Below are positions 31,951 to 40,258 of a stretch of 59,939 nt of DNA, in pieces; the stretch's first letter is position 1; each line of letters opens with the position of its first letter. Under the pieces are notes generated by a model, which saw nothing but the letters and a program-made list of their open reading frames with translations, did not search any database and had not been told where the DNA came from. Made by a program: the position numbers and the translations under genes. This stretch comes from Vogesella oryzae (GTDB lineage: Bacteria; Pseudomonadota; Gammaproteobacteria; Burkholderiales; Chromobacteriaceae): assembly GCF_902829295.1 (NCBI RefSeq), contig NZ_CADEPL010000057.1, positions 1 through 59,939 of the forward strand, in the 5' to 3' direction.

Positions 31951-32035
31951 AAAGCCGGCCATGCTGTCCGCCAACGGACATGCCTGTCGCTGCTGCGACA
32001 GGAATTCCCCAGACGAACCGGTCATGGCCGGCTTT
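31951..32035 (-). other. Branched RNA-like structure between etfA and the acyl-CoA dehydrogenase gene
   Basis: Outer arms AAAGCCGGCCATG (31951-31963) and CATGGCCGGCTTT (32023-32035) are perfect 13-base complements. They enclose two more perfect hairpins: TGTCCG/CGGACA (31965-31980) and CCTGTCGC/GCGACAGG (31983-32002). On the minus-strand transcript the outer stem is followed by TTTTTTGC, so it can end the etfBA transcript. Three nested perfect stems are more than a simple terminator needs; a mRNA-processing or regulatory role is possible. Confidence 0.7.
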
Positions 32036-32089
32036 CTTGTATGACGTGGCACCGTAGCGCCACGCCTTGTTTTATGGGTACTACGGGTA

Positions 32090-33022
32090 TTACTTGGACA
32101 GCTCGGCAATCAGCTCCGGCACCACGGTGAACAGGTCACCGACAATGCCGTAATCGGCCACCTGGAAGATCGGCGCCTCTTCGTCCTTGTTGATCGCCAC
32201 GATCACCTTGGAGTCCTTCATGCCGGCCAGGTGCTGGATGGCACCGGAGATACCCACCGCCACGTACAGCTGCGGCGCCACGACCTTGCCGGTCTGGCCA
32301 ACCTGGTAGTCGTTCGGCGCGTAACCGGCATCGACCGCGGCGCGGGAAGCGCCAACGGCAGCACCCAGCTTGTCAGCCAGCGGCTCGATCACCGCCTTGA
32401 ACTGCTCTTCCGAACCCAGCGCACGACCACCGGAAACGATGATCTTGGCAGCGCCCAGCTCCGGGCGGTCGGACTTGGTCAGCTCCTGGCCGACAAAGCT
32501 CGACAGCGCCGCGTCCGCAGCAGCGGCAACGCTTTCCACGTTGGCCGCACCACCGCTGGCAGCCGCTTCAAATGCAGTGGTACGCACGGTGATGACCTTG
32601 ATGCTGTCGGACGACTGCACGGTGGCCAGCACGTTGCCGGCGTAAACCGGACGCACGAAGGTATCGGCGGATTCGATGGCGATGATGTCGGAAATCTGCG
32701 CCACGTCCAGCAGTGCAGCCACGCGCGGCAGCAGGTTCTTGCCGTAGGAGGTCGCCGGTGCCAGCACGTGGCTGTAGCCCTTGGCCAGCTCCACCACCAA
32801 CGGCGCCAGGTTCTCGGCCAGACCGTGCGCGTAAGCCACACTGTCTGCCAGCAGCACCCTGGCGACACCAGCCACGGACTTGGCGGCATCGGCGGCGGCA
32901 GCAGCGTTGTGGCCGGCTACCAGCACATGCACCTCGCCCAGCTTGGCGGCAGCGGTAACGGTGTTGAGAGTGCCTGCTTTCAGGCTCTGGTTGTCGTGTT
33001 CAGCGATAACGAGAATAGCCAT
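32090..33022 (-). CDS. etfA: Electron transfer flavoprotein alpha subunit
   Basis: EtfA carries the FAD of the ETF heterodimer that takes electrons from acyl-CoA dehydrogenases to ETF-ubiquinone oxidoreductase. The 310-residue protein has the N-terminal ETF fold and the C-terminal FAD domain: [15 protein letters not shown] near residue 193, then [20 protein letters not shown] near 255 and [20 protein letters not shown] near 277. It starts 3 bases after etfB, as usual for the pair. Confidence 0.96.
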   Translation of the reverse strand: MAILVIAEHDNQSLKAGTLNTVTAAAKLGEVHVLVAGHNAAAAADAAKSVAGVARVLLADSVAYAHGLAENLAPLVVELAKGYSHVLAPATSYGKNLLPRVAALLDVAQISDIIAIESADTFVRPVYAGNVLATVQSSDSIKVITVRTTAFEAAASGGAANVESVAAAADAALSSFVGQELTKSDRPELGAAKIIVSGGRALGSEEQFKAVIEPLADKLGAAVGASRAAVDAGYAPNDYQVGQTGKVVAPQLYVAVGISGAIQHLAGMKDSKVIVAINKDEEAPIFQVADYGIVGDLFTVVPELIAELSK

Positions 33023-33025
33023 GGC

Positions 33026-33775
33026 TTACAGCACCTTTGCGTCGTTCTTGAGTTTGGCCACCAGCTCGGCAGCGTTGGCTACCTTGATGCCGGCGGAGCG
33101 CTTGGCCGGTTCGGCCACTTTCAGGGTCTTCAGACGCGGAGCTACATCCACGCCCAGATCGGCCGGGGAGGTCTTGTCCAGCGGCTTTTTCTTGGCGGCC
33201 ATGATGTTCGGCAGCTTGACGTAGCGCGGCTCGTTCAGGCGCAGGTCGGTGGTGACCACCGCCGGCAGGCGCAGCTTGACGGTTTCCAGACCACCGTCCA
33301 CTTCACGGGTCACGTCCACGGTTTCGGCAGCCACGTCCACCTTGGAGGCGAAAGTGCCTTGCGCCCAGCCCAGCAGCGCGGCAGTCATCTGCCCGGTCTG
33401 GTTGGCGTCGTCGTCGATGGCCTGTTTGCCCACGATCAGCAGCTGTGGCTGCTCTTTATCGGCAACGGCCTTCAGCAGCTTGGCCACCGCCAACGGCTGC
33501 AGCTCGGCATCGGTTTCCACCAGGATGGCGCGATCGGCACCCATGGCCAGTGCAGTGCGCAGGGTTTCCTCGCACTGCTTCACCCCCATCGATACCACCA
33601 CGATCTCGGTGACCTTGCCGGCTTCCTTCAGGCGCACAGCTTCTTCCACCGCGATTTCGTCGAACGGGTTCATCGAGAACTTGACGTTGGCCACATCCAC
33701 ATCGGTGCCGTCAGCCTTGACGCGCACTTTCACGTTGTAATCCACAACGCGCTTCACAGCGACTAGAGCTTTCAT
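33026..33775 (-). CDS. etfB: Electron transfer flavoprotein beta subunit
   Basis: EtfB is the AMP-binding partner of EtfA. The 249-residue protein starts [20 protein letters not shown] and has the ETF-beta signature [33 protein letters not shown] near residues 150-180 (written here only in part). ATG 33775 has an ideal GGAGGAAT ribosome site; the open frame continues upstream to 33844 without one. It heads the etfBA unit. A palindrome resembling a PsrA site lies 72 bases upstream. Confidence 0.95.
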   Translation of the reverse strand: MKALVAVKRVVDYNVKVRVKADGTDVDVANVKFSMNPFDEIAVEEAVRLKEAGKVTEIVVVSMGVKQCEETLRTALAMGADRAILVETDAELQPLAVAKLLKAVADKEQPQLLIVGKQAIDDDANQTGQMTAALLGWAQGTFASKVDVAAETVDVTREVDGGLETVKLRLPAVVTTDLRLNEPRYVKLPNIMAAKKKPLDKTSPADLGVDVAPRLKTLKVAEPAKRSAGIKVANAAELVAKLKNDAKVL

Positions 33776-33846
33776 ATTCCTCCAGCGAACTCTCTGGTTG
33801 AAACAGCCCGTATCGTGTTGCCACGCGGCAGGCGCCAGGCACACGT

Positions 33847-33862
33847 TTAAACGAGCGTTTAA
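33847..33862. promoter_or_regulatory. Candidate fatty-acid regulator operator upstream of etfB
   Basis: TTAAACGAGCGTTTAA is a perfect 7-2-7 palindrome. Its AAAC-N4-GTTT core agrees with the GAAAC-N4-GTTTC-like sites of the TetR-family regulator PsrA, known to control fatty-acid oxidation and etf genes in gammaproteobacteria. The outer bases differ from that consensus. The position in the etfB leader/promoter fits repression; no regulator gene is in the window. Confidence 0.5.
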
Positions 33863-34074
33863 TTGGTGAATTGACTACAAAGCAACTGCAGTACAACAGG
33901 GGTGAGGAGATATTACGCGATTTCCTCGCAATTTGCATTTGGGGGAAAGCATGCAAGAATGCAGCGCAGCATTGAGCACGTCATAACAACAAGATACAGG
34001 CAGGAGCACACCCAGGTTAACAGTGGCCAGGCACTGGCGGCTGTCGCGATAGTCACCTTGCAAAGGGAGTTCCC

Positions 34075-34494
34075 ATGACGGTTTTTTTTGAAGACATCAA
34101 GATCGGCGATTCCGCCGAGTACGCCAAAACCATTACCGAAGCCGACATTCTGATGTTTGCGGCCGTGTCTGGCGACGACAACCCGGTACACATCAATCAG
34201 GAATACGCCGAAGCCTCGATGTTCAAGACCCGCATCGCGCACGGCATGCTCACCGCGGGTTTGATCTCCACCGTGGTCGGTACCCGCCTGCCGGGCAACG
34301 GCACCATCTATCTGTCGCAATCCACCAAGTTCAAGGCGCCGGTAAAAATTGGCGAAACGGTCACCGCCCGTGTCACCGTCACCGAGCTGGACCCGGCCAA
34401 GAAGCGCGTGAAGTTCGCTACCGCATGCCTGGTAAAAGGCAAGGTCGTGCTGGAAGGCGAATCGCTGGTCATTGCACCGTCCCGCACCGACTGA
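34075..34494 (+). CDS. MaoC-like (R)-specific enoyl-CoA hydratase
   Basis: The 139-residue hot-dog protein matches PhaJ-type hydratases that form (R)-3-hydroxyacyl-CoA from enoyl-CoA, linking beta-oxidation to polyhydroxyalkanoate synthesis. The catalytic Asp-x4-His is in VSGDDNPVHI (Asp34 and His39), followed by the family stretch RIAHGMLTAGLISTVVGTRLPG. A GGGAG ribosome site precedes the ATG. It is divergent from etfBA and overlaps a GNAT gene by one base, so translation of the two is coupled. The PHA link is inference; no phaC is visible here. Confidence 0.88.
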   Translation: MTVFFEDIKIGDSAEYAKTITEADILMFAAVSGDDNPVHINQEYAEASMFKTRIAHGMLTAGLISTVVGTRLPGNGTIYLSQSTKFKAPVKIGETVTARVTVTELDPAKKRVKFATACLVKGKVVLEGESLVIAPSRTD

Positions 34495-34955
34495 TGGACG
34501 CACTGCGCATTGTCAGGCTGTGTGATGCACACGGCCAGATCGTGGAACCGGCCCTGCTGGCGGCAGCCCTGCCGGTTCATCGCCAGTTGCGCCCGATGCT
34601 GCCAAACGATGCCGCCAGCTATCACGCCAAAATGGCCCGCATCTGCGGCTTCGGCGCCCGGCTGATTGCCGCCCTGGATGCCGGCGGCAACGTGGTAGCG
34701 CTCGGGCTGTACCGCATCTACGAGAACACTTACGAAGACATGCGGCTTTACGTCGATGATCTGGTCACCGACGACAGCGTGCGCTCGCAGGGTGTCGGCA
34801 GCCAGATGCTGGACTGGCTGGAAGCCGAGGCGCGCCAGCATGGCTGCGGCTTTGTGGTGCTGGACTCCGGCACCTGGCGCACCGCGGCCCACAAGCTGTA
34901 CTTCCGTCACGGCTTCGTGATTTCTTCGTTCCACTTCACCAAGCCACTCCGGTAA
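34494..34955 (+). CDS. GNAT family N-acetyltransferase
   Basis: The 153-residue protein has the acetyl-CoA-binding motif A of GNAT enzymes, DDLVTDDSVRSQGVGSQMLD (R-x-x-G-x-G), near residues 91-110. A C-terminal Tyr/Phe strand, AAHKLYFRHGFVISSFHF, follows. The substrate is unknown. ATG 34494 shares its A with the stop codon of the hydratase gene (TGATG), which decides this start over upstream ones in the same frame. It ends at a palindromic terminator. Confidence 0.85.
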   Translation: MDALRIVRLCDAHGQIVEPALLAAALPVHRQLRPMLPNDAASYHAKMARICGFGARLIAALDAGGNVVALGLYRIYENTYEDMRLYVDDLVTDDSVRSQGVGSQMLDWLEAEARQHGCGFVVLDSGTWRTAAHKLYFRHGFVISSFHFTKPLR

Positions 34956-34962
34956 GCACACA

Positions 34963-34988
34963 AGGTTGGCCGCATGCGGCCAACCTTT
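34963..34988. terminator. Perfect palindrome of two GTTGGCCGC words, probable terminator
   Basis: The 26 bases are completely self-complementary: AAGGTTGGCCGCA joined directly to its complement. Two copies of the 9-mer (34966-34974 and 34977-34985) make up the stem. It lies 8 bases after the GNAT stop and 8 bases before the convergent queG stop, so it can serve both strands. Confidence 0.85.
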
Positions 34989-34995
34989 ATTGCTA

Positions 34996-36075
34996 CTACC
35001 GCCCTTCTGCCTGTCGCTGTAGCGCCCAAATCACCGACTCGCGCACCCAGTCATTGTCATCTTCCTGCCGCTGCTGCAAAGCAACAACAATCGCCGGATC
35101 ATAGGCCGCATTGCCCAGTCCGATGGCGAGGTTGGACAACCACTTGGCGTAGCCGATACGATAAATCGGACTACCTGCCATGCGCTGCTGGAACGTTGCC
35201 TCATCCCAGGCAAACAACTCCAGCAAGCAGACATCGTCCAAGCCGTGACGCACAGCGAAGTCGGCCTCTGCCGTTGGCACCGCAAAGCGGTTCCACGGAC
35301 AGGCCAACTGGCAATCGTCGCAACCGTAGACCCGATTGCCGATCAACGGCCGCAGCGGCTCCGGAATCACACCTTTCAGCTCGATGGTGAGATAGGAAAT
35401 GCAGCGCCGCGCATCCACCTTGTAGGGCGCCACGATGGCGGCAGTCGGACAGATATCGAGACAGCGCGTGCAGCGGCCACAGTGCCCGACCTCGCTGTCA
35501 TCTTCCGGCAACGGCAGGTTGGTCAGAATTTCGCCGAGAAAGAACAGCGAGCCTTGCTGCTTGTTGAGCAGCAGCGTGTGCTTGCCGCGCCAGCCCTGCC
35601 CGGCCTGCGCGGCCAACGCCACCTCGGCCAGCGGCGCGCTGTCGGTAAATACCCGGAACTGGTGTGACGGCTCATGCACCGAGATCCGTTCGGCCAGCTT
35701 CTGCAGCCGGTTACGTAGCACCTTGTGATAATCCCGCCCCAGCGCATAGCGCGAGATATAGGCGCGGGAGCTATCCGCCAACACGGCATCCGAGGCTGCC
35801 GCTTCTTCCGGCCAGTAATGCATGCGCAGGCTGATTACCCGCAGCGTGCCCGGCACCAGCTCGGCCGGGCGCAACCGCAGATTGCCATGACGAGCCATGT
35901 ACTCCATCTCGCCATGACAGCCCTCTGCCAGCCATGCAGCCAAGGTGGCTTCGGCTTCCACCGGCAGCTCGGCACGGGTAATCCGCGCCTCGGCAAAGCC
36001 GAGCTCCTGCGCCCAAGCCTTGATTTGGCGAGCCAAATGGCGATAATTCTCGTTTTGACCGGACATTTCATTCAT
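34996..36075 (-). CDS. queG: Epoxyqueuosine reductase
   Basis: QueG reduces epoxyqueuosine in tRNA to queuosine using cobalamin and two 4Fe-4S clusters. The 359-residue protein has a ferredoxin-like segment CGRCTRCLDICPTAAIV near residue 205 and a second cysteine group YGCDDCQLACPWNRF near 255. These are the eight expected Cys residues. The start could be ATG 36075 or ATG 36066. The first overlaps the divergent tsaE start codon itself (bases CATG), so promoters for each must lie inside the other gene. Confidence 0.94.
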   Translation of the reverse strand: MNEMSGQNENYRHLARQIKAWAQELGFAEARITRAELPVEAEATLAAWLAEGCHGEMEYMARHGNLRLRPAELVPGTLRVISLRMHYWPEEAAASDAVLADSSRAYISRYALGRDYHKVLRNRLQKLAERISVHEPSHQFRVFTDSAPLAEVALAAQAGQGWRGKHTLLLNKQQGSLFFLGEILTNLPLPEDDSEVGHCGRCTRCLDICPTAAIVAPYKVDARRCISYLTIELKGVIPEPLRPLIGNRVYGCDDCQLACPWNRFAVPTAEADFAVRHGLDDVCLLELFAWDEATFQQRMAGSPIYRIGYAKWLSNLAIGLGNAAYDPAIVVALQQRQEDDNDWVRESVIWALQRQAEGR

Positions 36076-36562
36076 GGCGACGGATCATACCAGTGTCGCG
36101 GGCTTTCTCGCCGACGAAGCAGCCACCCTGCACCTTGGCCAGACACTGGCCAACTGCCTGCAAGCCGGTCTGCAACTGCAACTGCATGGTGACCTGGGTG
36201 CCGGGAAAACCACCTTCACCCGCGGCTTGCTACGCGGACTCGGCTACAGCGGTAAAGTAAAGAGCCCAACCTATACTTTGGTGGAAAGCTATTCGCTGCC
36301 AATGGCCACCGTGCATCATTTCGACCTGTACCGCTTCAACGATCCACGGGAATGGTTTGATGCCGGCTTTGCCGACTACCTCGCATCCGATAGTCTCTGC
36401 ATCGTGGAATGGCCGCAAAAAGCAGCCGGTGCACTACCGGCCCCCGACATGTCACTGGAACTCCAGATGGCAAATGATGGTCGCAACTACCGCCTTGTTG
36501 CCCACAGTGAAACAGGAAACGCATGTCTCGCCCGCTACCAGACTCTGACCGCCGCAAGCTGA
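36074..36562 (+). CDS. tsaE: tRNA threonylcarbamoyladenosine biosynthesis ATPase TsaE
   Basis: TsaE is the P-loop ATPase that works with TsaB and TsaD to make t6A37 in ANN-decoding tRNAs. The 162-residue protein has Walker A HGDLGAGKTTFTRGLLRGLG near residue 38, the SPTYTLVESY motif near 64 and FDLYRF near 82. The C-terminal tail is not conserved and overlaps amiC by 40 bases. tsaE followed by an amidase gene is also seen in E. coli (tsaE-amiB). Confidence 0.95.
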   Translation: MATDHTSVAGFLADEAATLHLGQTLANCLQAGLQLQLHGDLGAGKTTFTRGLLRGLGYSGKVKSPTYTLVESYSLPMATVHHFDLYRFNDPREWFDAGFADYLASDSLCIVEWPQKAAGALPAPDMSLELQMANDGRNYRLVAHSETGNACLARYQTLTAAS

Positions 36563-37761
36563 TCGGCGCTGCCGCCGCCACTTTTCTGCTCACTGTCAGC
36601 CGGGTTGGCTTTGCCGCCAGCAGCCAGATTGTGGCCGTGCGCGTATGGCCATCTTCCACCTACACCCGGGTAACCATAGAAGCCAATAGCGAAATCCGCT
36701 ACAAGCAGTTCTCGCTGGCCAACCCCAATCGTCTGGTCGTCGATCTGGAAGGGGTACAACTCACCGGCATTCTGCAGGATCTGGGCAAGCAGATTCAGAG
36801 CGCCGACCCGTTCATCCGCATGGCCCGTGCCGGCCAGTTCAATAACGATACCGTGCGCCTGGTGCTGGACTTGCGCAACGAGGTCAAACCGCAAATCTTC
36901 TCGCTAAAGCCGATCGGCGAATATCAGCATCGACTGGTGCTGGACCTCTACCCGGCAGACGCGCAGCAGGACGACCCGTTGCTGGCTCTGCTGGAAGACT
37001 ACAACAAGGGCCAACTGGACAATTCCGCACCACGCAACAACAAGGACAAGGGCACGCTCGGCCGTACCGTCACCATCGTGATCGACCCGGGTCATGGCGG
37101 TGAAGATCCGGGGGCGATCGGTCCCAGCGGCATCCGAGAGAAAGACGTGGTACTGAAGATCAGCCGTCAACTGAAAAAAATGATCGACGGCGAAAAGAAT
37201 ATGCGCGCAATCCTGACCCGCGACGAAGATGTCTTCCTGCCGCTGGGCGTCCGCGTTGCCAAGGCTCGGCGCCTGAATGCTGACCTGTTCATTTCGGTCC
37301 ACGCCGATGCCGTCGATAACCGTACCGCGCGCGGCTCGTCGGTCTTTGCGCTCTCGGAAAACGGCGCCACCAGTACCATGGCGCGCTTTTTGGCCAAAAC
37401 CCAGAACGATGCCGACATGGTCGGTGGCGTAAAAATTGGCGGCAAGGACAAGTACTTGGCCCATACCCTGCTGGACCTGACCCAGACCGCCACCATCAAC
37501 GACAGCCTGAAACTGGGCAAATCGGTATTAGGCAAGCTGAGCAGCCTGAACAAGCTGCACAAGGACAAGGTCGAACAGGCTGGTTTCGCGGTACTGAAAG
37601 CGCCGGACATTCCGTCCATTCTGGTTGAAACCGCTTTTATCAGCCACCCGGAAGAAGAGCAGAAGCTGATTGACCCGGACTTCCAGCAACAGATGGCCGA
37701 CGCCATCCTGTCCGGTGTCCGCAGTTATTTTGCCCAAGGCGCCGCCATCGCCCGCGTGTAA
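36523..37761 (+). CDS. amiC: N-acetylmuramoyl-L-alanine amidase (AmiC type) with Tat signal
   Basis: This periplasmic enzyme cuts septal peptidoglycan during cell separation. The 412-residue protein starts with a twin-arginine-like signal (SDRRKLIGAAAATFLL, residues 8-23) ending near Ala-Ser 33. An AMIN domain follows (about 37-145), then the zinc amidase domain: His in VIDPGHGGEDPG near 187, Glu in REKDVVLK near 206, His in SVHADA near 258 and Glu in ILVETAFIS near 368. AGGA 6 bases upstream fixes ATG 36523, inside tsaE. It should depend on an EnvC/NlpD-like activator not present here. Confidence 0.95.
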   Translation: MSRPLPDSDRRKLIGAAAATFLLTVSRVGFAASSQIVAVRVWPSSTYTRVTIEANSEIRYKQFSLANPNRLVVDLEGVQLTGILQDLGKQIQSADPFIRMARAGQFNNDTVRLVLDLRNEVKPQIFSLKPIGEYQHRLVLDLYPADAQQDDPLLALLEDYNKGQLDNSAPRNNKDKGTLGRTVTIVIDPGHGGEDPGAIGPSGIREKDVVLKISRQLKKMIDGEKNMRAILTRDEDVFLPLGVRVAKARRLNADLFISVHADAVDNRTARGSSVFALSENGATSTMARFLAKTQNDADMVGGVKIGGKDKYLAHTLLDLTQTATINDSLKLGKSVLGKLSSLNKLHKDKVEQAGFAVLKAPDIPSILVETAFISHPEEEQKLIDPDFQQQMADAILSGVRSYFAQGAAIARV

Positions 37762-37780
37762 GCCTAAGAACTTGCAATGC

Positions 37781-37809
37781 AAAAAGCCGCCTGATCAGGC
37801 GGCTTTTTT
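37781..37809. terminator. Bidirectional terminator
   Basis: AAAAAGCCGCCTGATC pairs with GATCAGGCGGCTTTTT, flanked by A and T runs, between the convergent amiC and yacG genes. Confidence 0.9.
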
Positions 37810-37823
37810 ACGCGGCGTACAGG

Positions 37824-38009
37824 CTACAGCGTATCCTGCTCTGTCATGGCATCGGCACCGGACAGCGGCACGCGATAACTTTCATCGGCCCATTGCCCAA
37901 GATCGATCAAGCGGCAACGTTCGCTACAGAATGGGCGAAACGGACTTTGCGGCCCCCACTCCACCGCTTGGCGACACTGCGGACAGGCAACGATTTTTTC
38001 GGAAGACAT
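37824..38009 (-). CDS. yacG: DNA gyrase inhibitor YacG
   Basis: The 61-residue zinc protein carries four Cys (Cys9, Cys12, Cys28, Cys32 in CPQC and CSERC) followed by the [16 protein letters not shown] signature. In E. coli YacG binds GyrB and blocks DNA binding. It lies 3 bases after zapD at the end of the conserved pilB-pilC-pilD-coaE-zapD-yacG block. Confidence 0.95.
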   Translation of the reverse strand: MSSEKIVACPQCRQAVEWGPQSPFRPFCSERCRLIDLGQWADESYRVPLSGADAMTEQDTL

Positions 38010-38012
38010 AGT

Positions 38013-38771
38013 TCAGAACTTGCAGTAGGTCAGGGTGAAATCCACATCTTCCTCGACCTGGCGGGCACGAACCTCGCCGGTTCCGGCATAGATAAAGCGG
38101 ACATTAAGTGCGTACTTATTGGCGGAGACCTCCGGCACGATCTGCAGCGACGCGTCATAGGAGACACGAATCAACTGCACGACCTTGCCACCCGACATTT
38201 GCTGGAAAGCACCGCGTCGCGCCACATACTGATACGCCTTGCCACTGTCACGCAGCAGCTTGAGCAAAACCGTGGCGGCACGGGCTGTCGGCATCAACGG
38301 TGCAGCCCAGCGCAACAGGTCGACCCGACGTGCCTCGCTATCGCGCTGCAGCCACAGATAATAGGACGGCAAATCAAACTGGCAGGTGCCACCGGGAATC
38401 ACCGAGCGCTGCTTGATGGCCATCAGCCACTCGTTTTCGCGCAGGTGCTGGCCGAATTTGCCACTGATTTCCAGCAGGCTGGCCGCCGTGTGCTCGATTT
38501 CATCCAACACCGAATCCAGCGCATCCTGGGCAATTACCGGATTATCGCGCAGAGACTCCAAAGCCAGCTTCTGCCGCTCGAGCTCCTGCAACAGCTCGGA
38601 TTTCAACTCGGTCCGCCCAGCAGACTCCAGCACCTCAAACAGCGCCATCAGCGCCGCATGATGGCAATTAACCTCGTCCTGCGAAATAAAGAACACCAGC
38701 CGCTGGTACACCTGCTCCAGGCGGAGCAAGGTACGGGTTCGTTCGGTGATGGGGAACTCGAAACTGGTCAC
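38013..38771 (-). CDS. zapD: Cell division protein ZapD
   Basis: ZapD cross-links FtsZ filaments at the division septum. The 252-residue protein begins TSFEFPITERTRTLLRLEQV and contains the family stretch PGGTCQFDLPSYYLWLQRD near residue 140. The start is GTG at 38771, supported by the family N-terminus and a weak CGGA upstream; ATG alternatives give an unlike leader. It lies between coaE and yacG, as in E. coli. Confidence 0.95.
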   Translation of the reverse strand: MTSFEFPITERTRTLLRLEQVYQRLVFFISQDEVNCHHAALMALFEVLESAGRTELKSELLQELERQKLALESLRDNPVIAQDALDSVLDEIEHTAASLLEISGKFGQHLRENEWLMAIKQRSVIPGGTCQFDLPSYYLWLQRDSEARRVDLLRWAAPLMPTARAATVLLKLLRDSGKAYQYVARRGAFQQMSGGKVVQLIRVSYDASLQIVPEVSANKYALNVRFIYAGTGEVRARQVEEDVDFTLTYCKF

Positions 38772-38796
38772 GGCAGATATCCGTTGGTTCGTAATG

Positions 38797-39414
38797 TCAT
38801 GCCGGAGCCGGCAAACCAAAGCAGGCTAGATAATAGCGGTGTTTCTCATCAACTTGAAGCGCCAAATCGGCCAGTTCGCCAGCATTATGAATTACGTCAT
38901 CAGCTAGCTGCAGCCTTTGCTGGCGCGGCATCTGCGCGGCAATGATTGCGGCCACCTGCACGGCGGCCAAGCCACTGCGCGCCATCACCCGTTGTTGCTG
39001 TGTTTCTTCCGGGCAATCCACAACCAGACTACGGTTGACCAGCGTCCGGAACGCCGGGGTTTCAAACAGTAACGGCACCGCCAGCAGCACGTATGGCCCT
39101 GACACCCGCTCCAGTTGACGCAGGCACTCCTCGCGAATCATAGGATGCAGAATGGACTCGAGACGGAGCCGCTCTGCCGGCTTGGCAAAGACAAGTTCAC
39201 GCATGGCTGCACGATTCAACGCGCCGTGCTCATCCAGCACCCGCTCGCCAAATGCAGCTCGAATTTCCGCCATTGCCGCGCCGCCGGCGGCAGTGAGCTG
39301 ATGTGCAACCACATCACTATCGATACAGGGAACCCCATGTGCCGCAAACAGCTGTGCGACGGTGGACTTGCCGGAGCCAATACCCCCGGTCAGACCAACA
39401 ATCGGTTTACGCAC
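38797..39414 (-). CDS. coaE: Dephospho-CoA kinase
   Basis: CoaE phosphorylates dephospho-CoA, the last step of coenzyme A synthesis. The 205-residue protein has the P-loop IVGLTGGIGSGKST at residues 5-18, the DSDVVAHQL motif near 33 and LLAVPLLFET near 119. The start is GTG at 39414, which overlaps the last 8 bases of pilD; upstream starts would add a leader absent from the family. The pilD-coaE order and overlap indicate one operon. Confidence 0.95.
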   Translation of the reverse strand: MRKPIVGLTGGIGSGKSTVAQLFAAHGVPCIDSDVVAHQLTAAGGAAMAEIRAAFGERVLDEHGALNRAAMRELVFAKPAERLRLESILHPMIREECLRQLERVSGPYVLLAVPLLFETPAFRTLVNRSLVVDCPEETQQQRVMARSGLAAVQVAAIIAAQMPRQQRLQLADDVIHNAGELADLALQVDEKHRYYLACFGLPAPA

Positions 39415-40258
39415 CCAGATACCAAGCCATGATCGGCTTGCCCCACAAGAATGCCAGCATCCCCGCCGCCGCCAGATATGGCCCGAACGGCAGAGGTTGG
39501 CCACGGCCATGCCGTGCGGCCAACATCAGCGCGATGCCACAGATAACACCTACCAGTGATGAGAACAGGATCACCAACGGCAACATCTGCCAGCCAAGCC
39601 AAGCCCCCAGCGCAGCCAGCAGCTTGAAGTCGCCATACCCCATCCCTTCTTTACCAGTCACCAGCTTGAATAGCCAGTAGACGCACCACAGTATCAGGTA
39701 ACCCGCCATCGCCCCCACAACGGCCTGTTCCAGCGGTACAAAACCACCATTCAGGTTGAAAAGCAGCCCCAACCATAGCAACGGCAAGGTAAGGTCATCC
39801 GGCAGCAGCTGCGTGGCGGCATCGATCATGGTCAACACCAGCAGTATCAGACCGAACACACTGGCCCACAGCCAGTTAGCCCCCAGCCCCCAATGCCAGG
39901 CAAACGCGGCCAACATCACACCGGAAACCAGTTCCACCAGCGGATAACGCCAGGAAATACGTCCCTGACAGTTGCTGCAACGGCCACGCTGCAACACAAA
40001 GCTGAGTAGTGGAATATTCTGCCAGGCACGGATAGGCGCCTGACAATGCACGCAGGCTGAGGGCGGGAAGAACAAGTTATAGTTGGCCGCAGGCGCCTCC
40101 TGGCCCTGTAGTTCGGCGCACTCGGCCCGCCAGCGCTGCTCCATCATCTTGGGCAGCCGGTGGATCACCACATTGAGAAAACTGCCAAGCAGCAAACCCA
40201 AGACCAGCGCCAGCACTATCTGCACAACTGGCGGCAACGTTGTCAAAGCATCAACCAT
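39407..40258 (-). CDS. pilD: Prepilin leader peptidase/N-methyltransferase PilD
   Basis: This inner-membrane aspartate protease cleaves and N-methylates type IV prepilins. The 283-residue protein has the cytoplasmic zinc-type cysteines Cys69, Cys72, Cys94 and Cys97 and the GxGD active site (GMGYGDFKLLAALGAWLG) near residue 204. About eight hydrophobic segments are present. ATG 40258 shares one base with the pilC stop (TGATG), which favours it over the TTG at 40261. The gene contains an exact GCGGCCAAC (39516) close to a one-mismatch partner (39496). Confidence 0.96.
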   Translation of the reverse strand: MVDALTTLPPVVQIVLALVLGLLLGSFLNVVIHRLPKMMEQRWRAECAELQGQEAPAANYNLFFPPSACVHCQAPIRAWQNIPLLSFVLQRGRCSNCQGRISWRYPLVELVSGVMLAAFAWHWGLGANWLWASVFGLILLVLTMIDAATQLLPDDLTLPLLWLGLLFNLNGGFVPLEQAVVGAMAGYLILWCVYWLFKLVTGKEGMGYGDFKLLAALGAWLGWQMLPLVILFSSLVGVICGIALMLAARHGRGQPLPFGPYLAAAGMLAFLWGKPIMAWYLGA

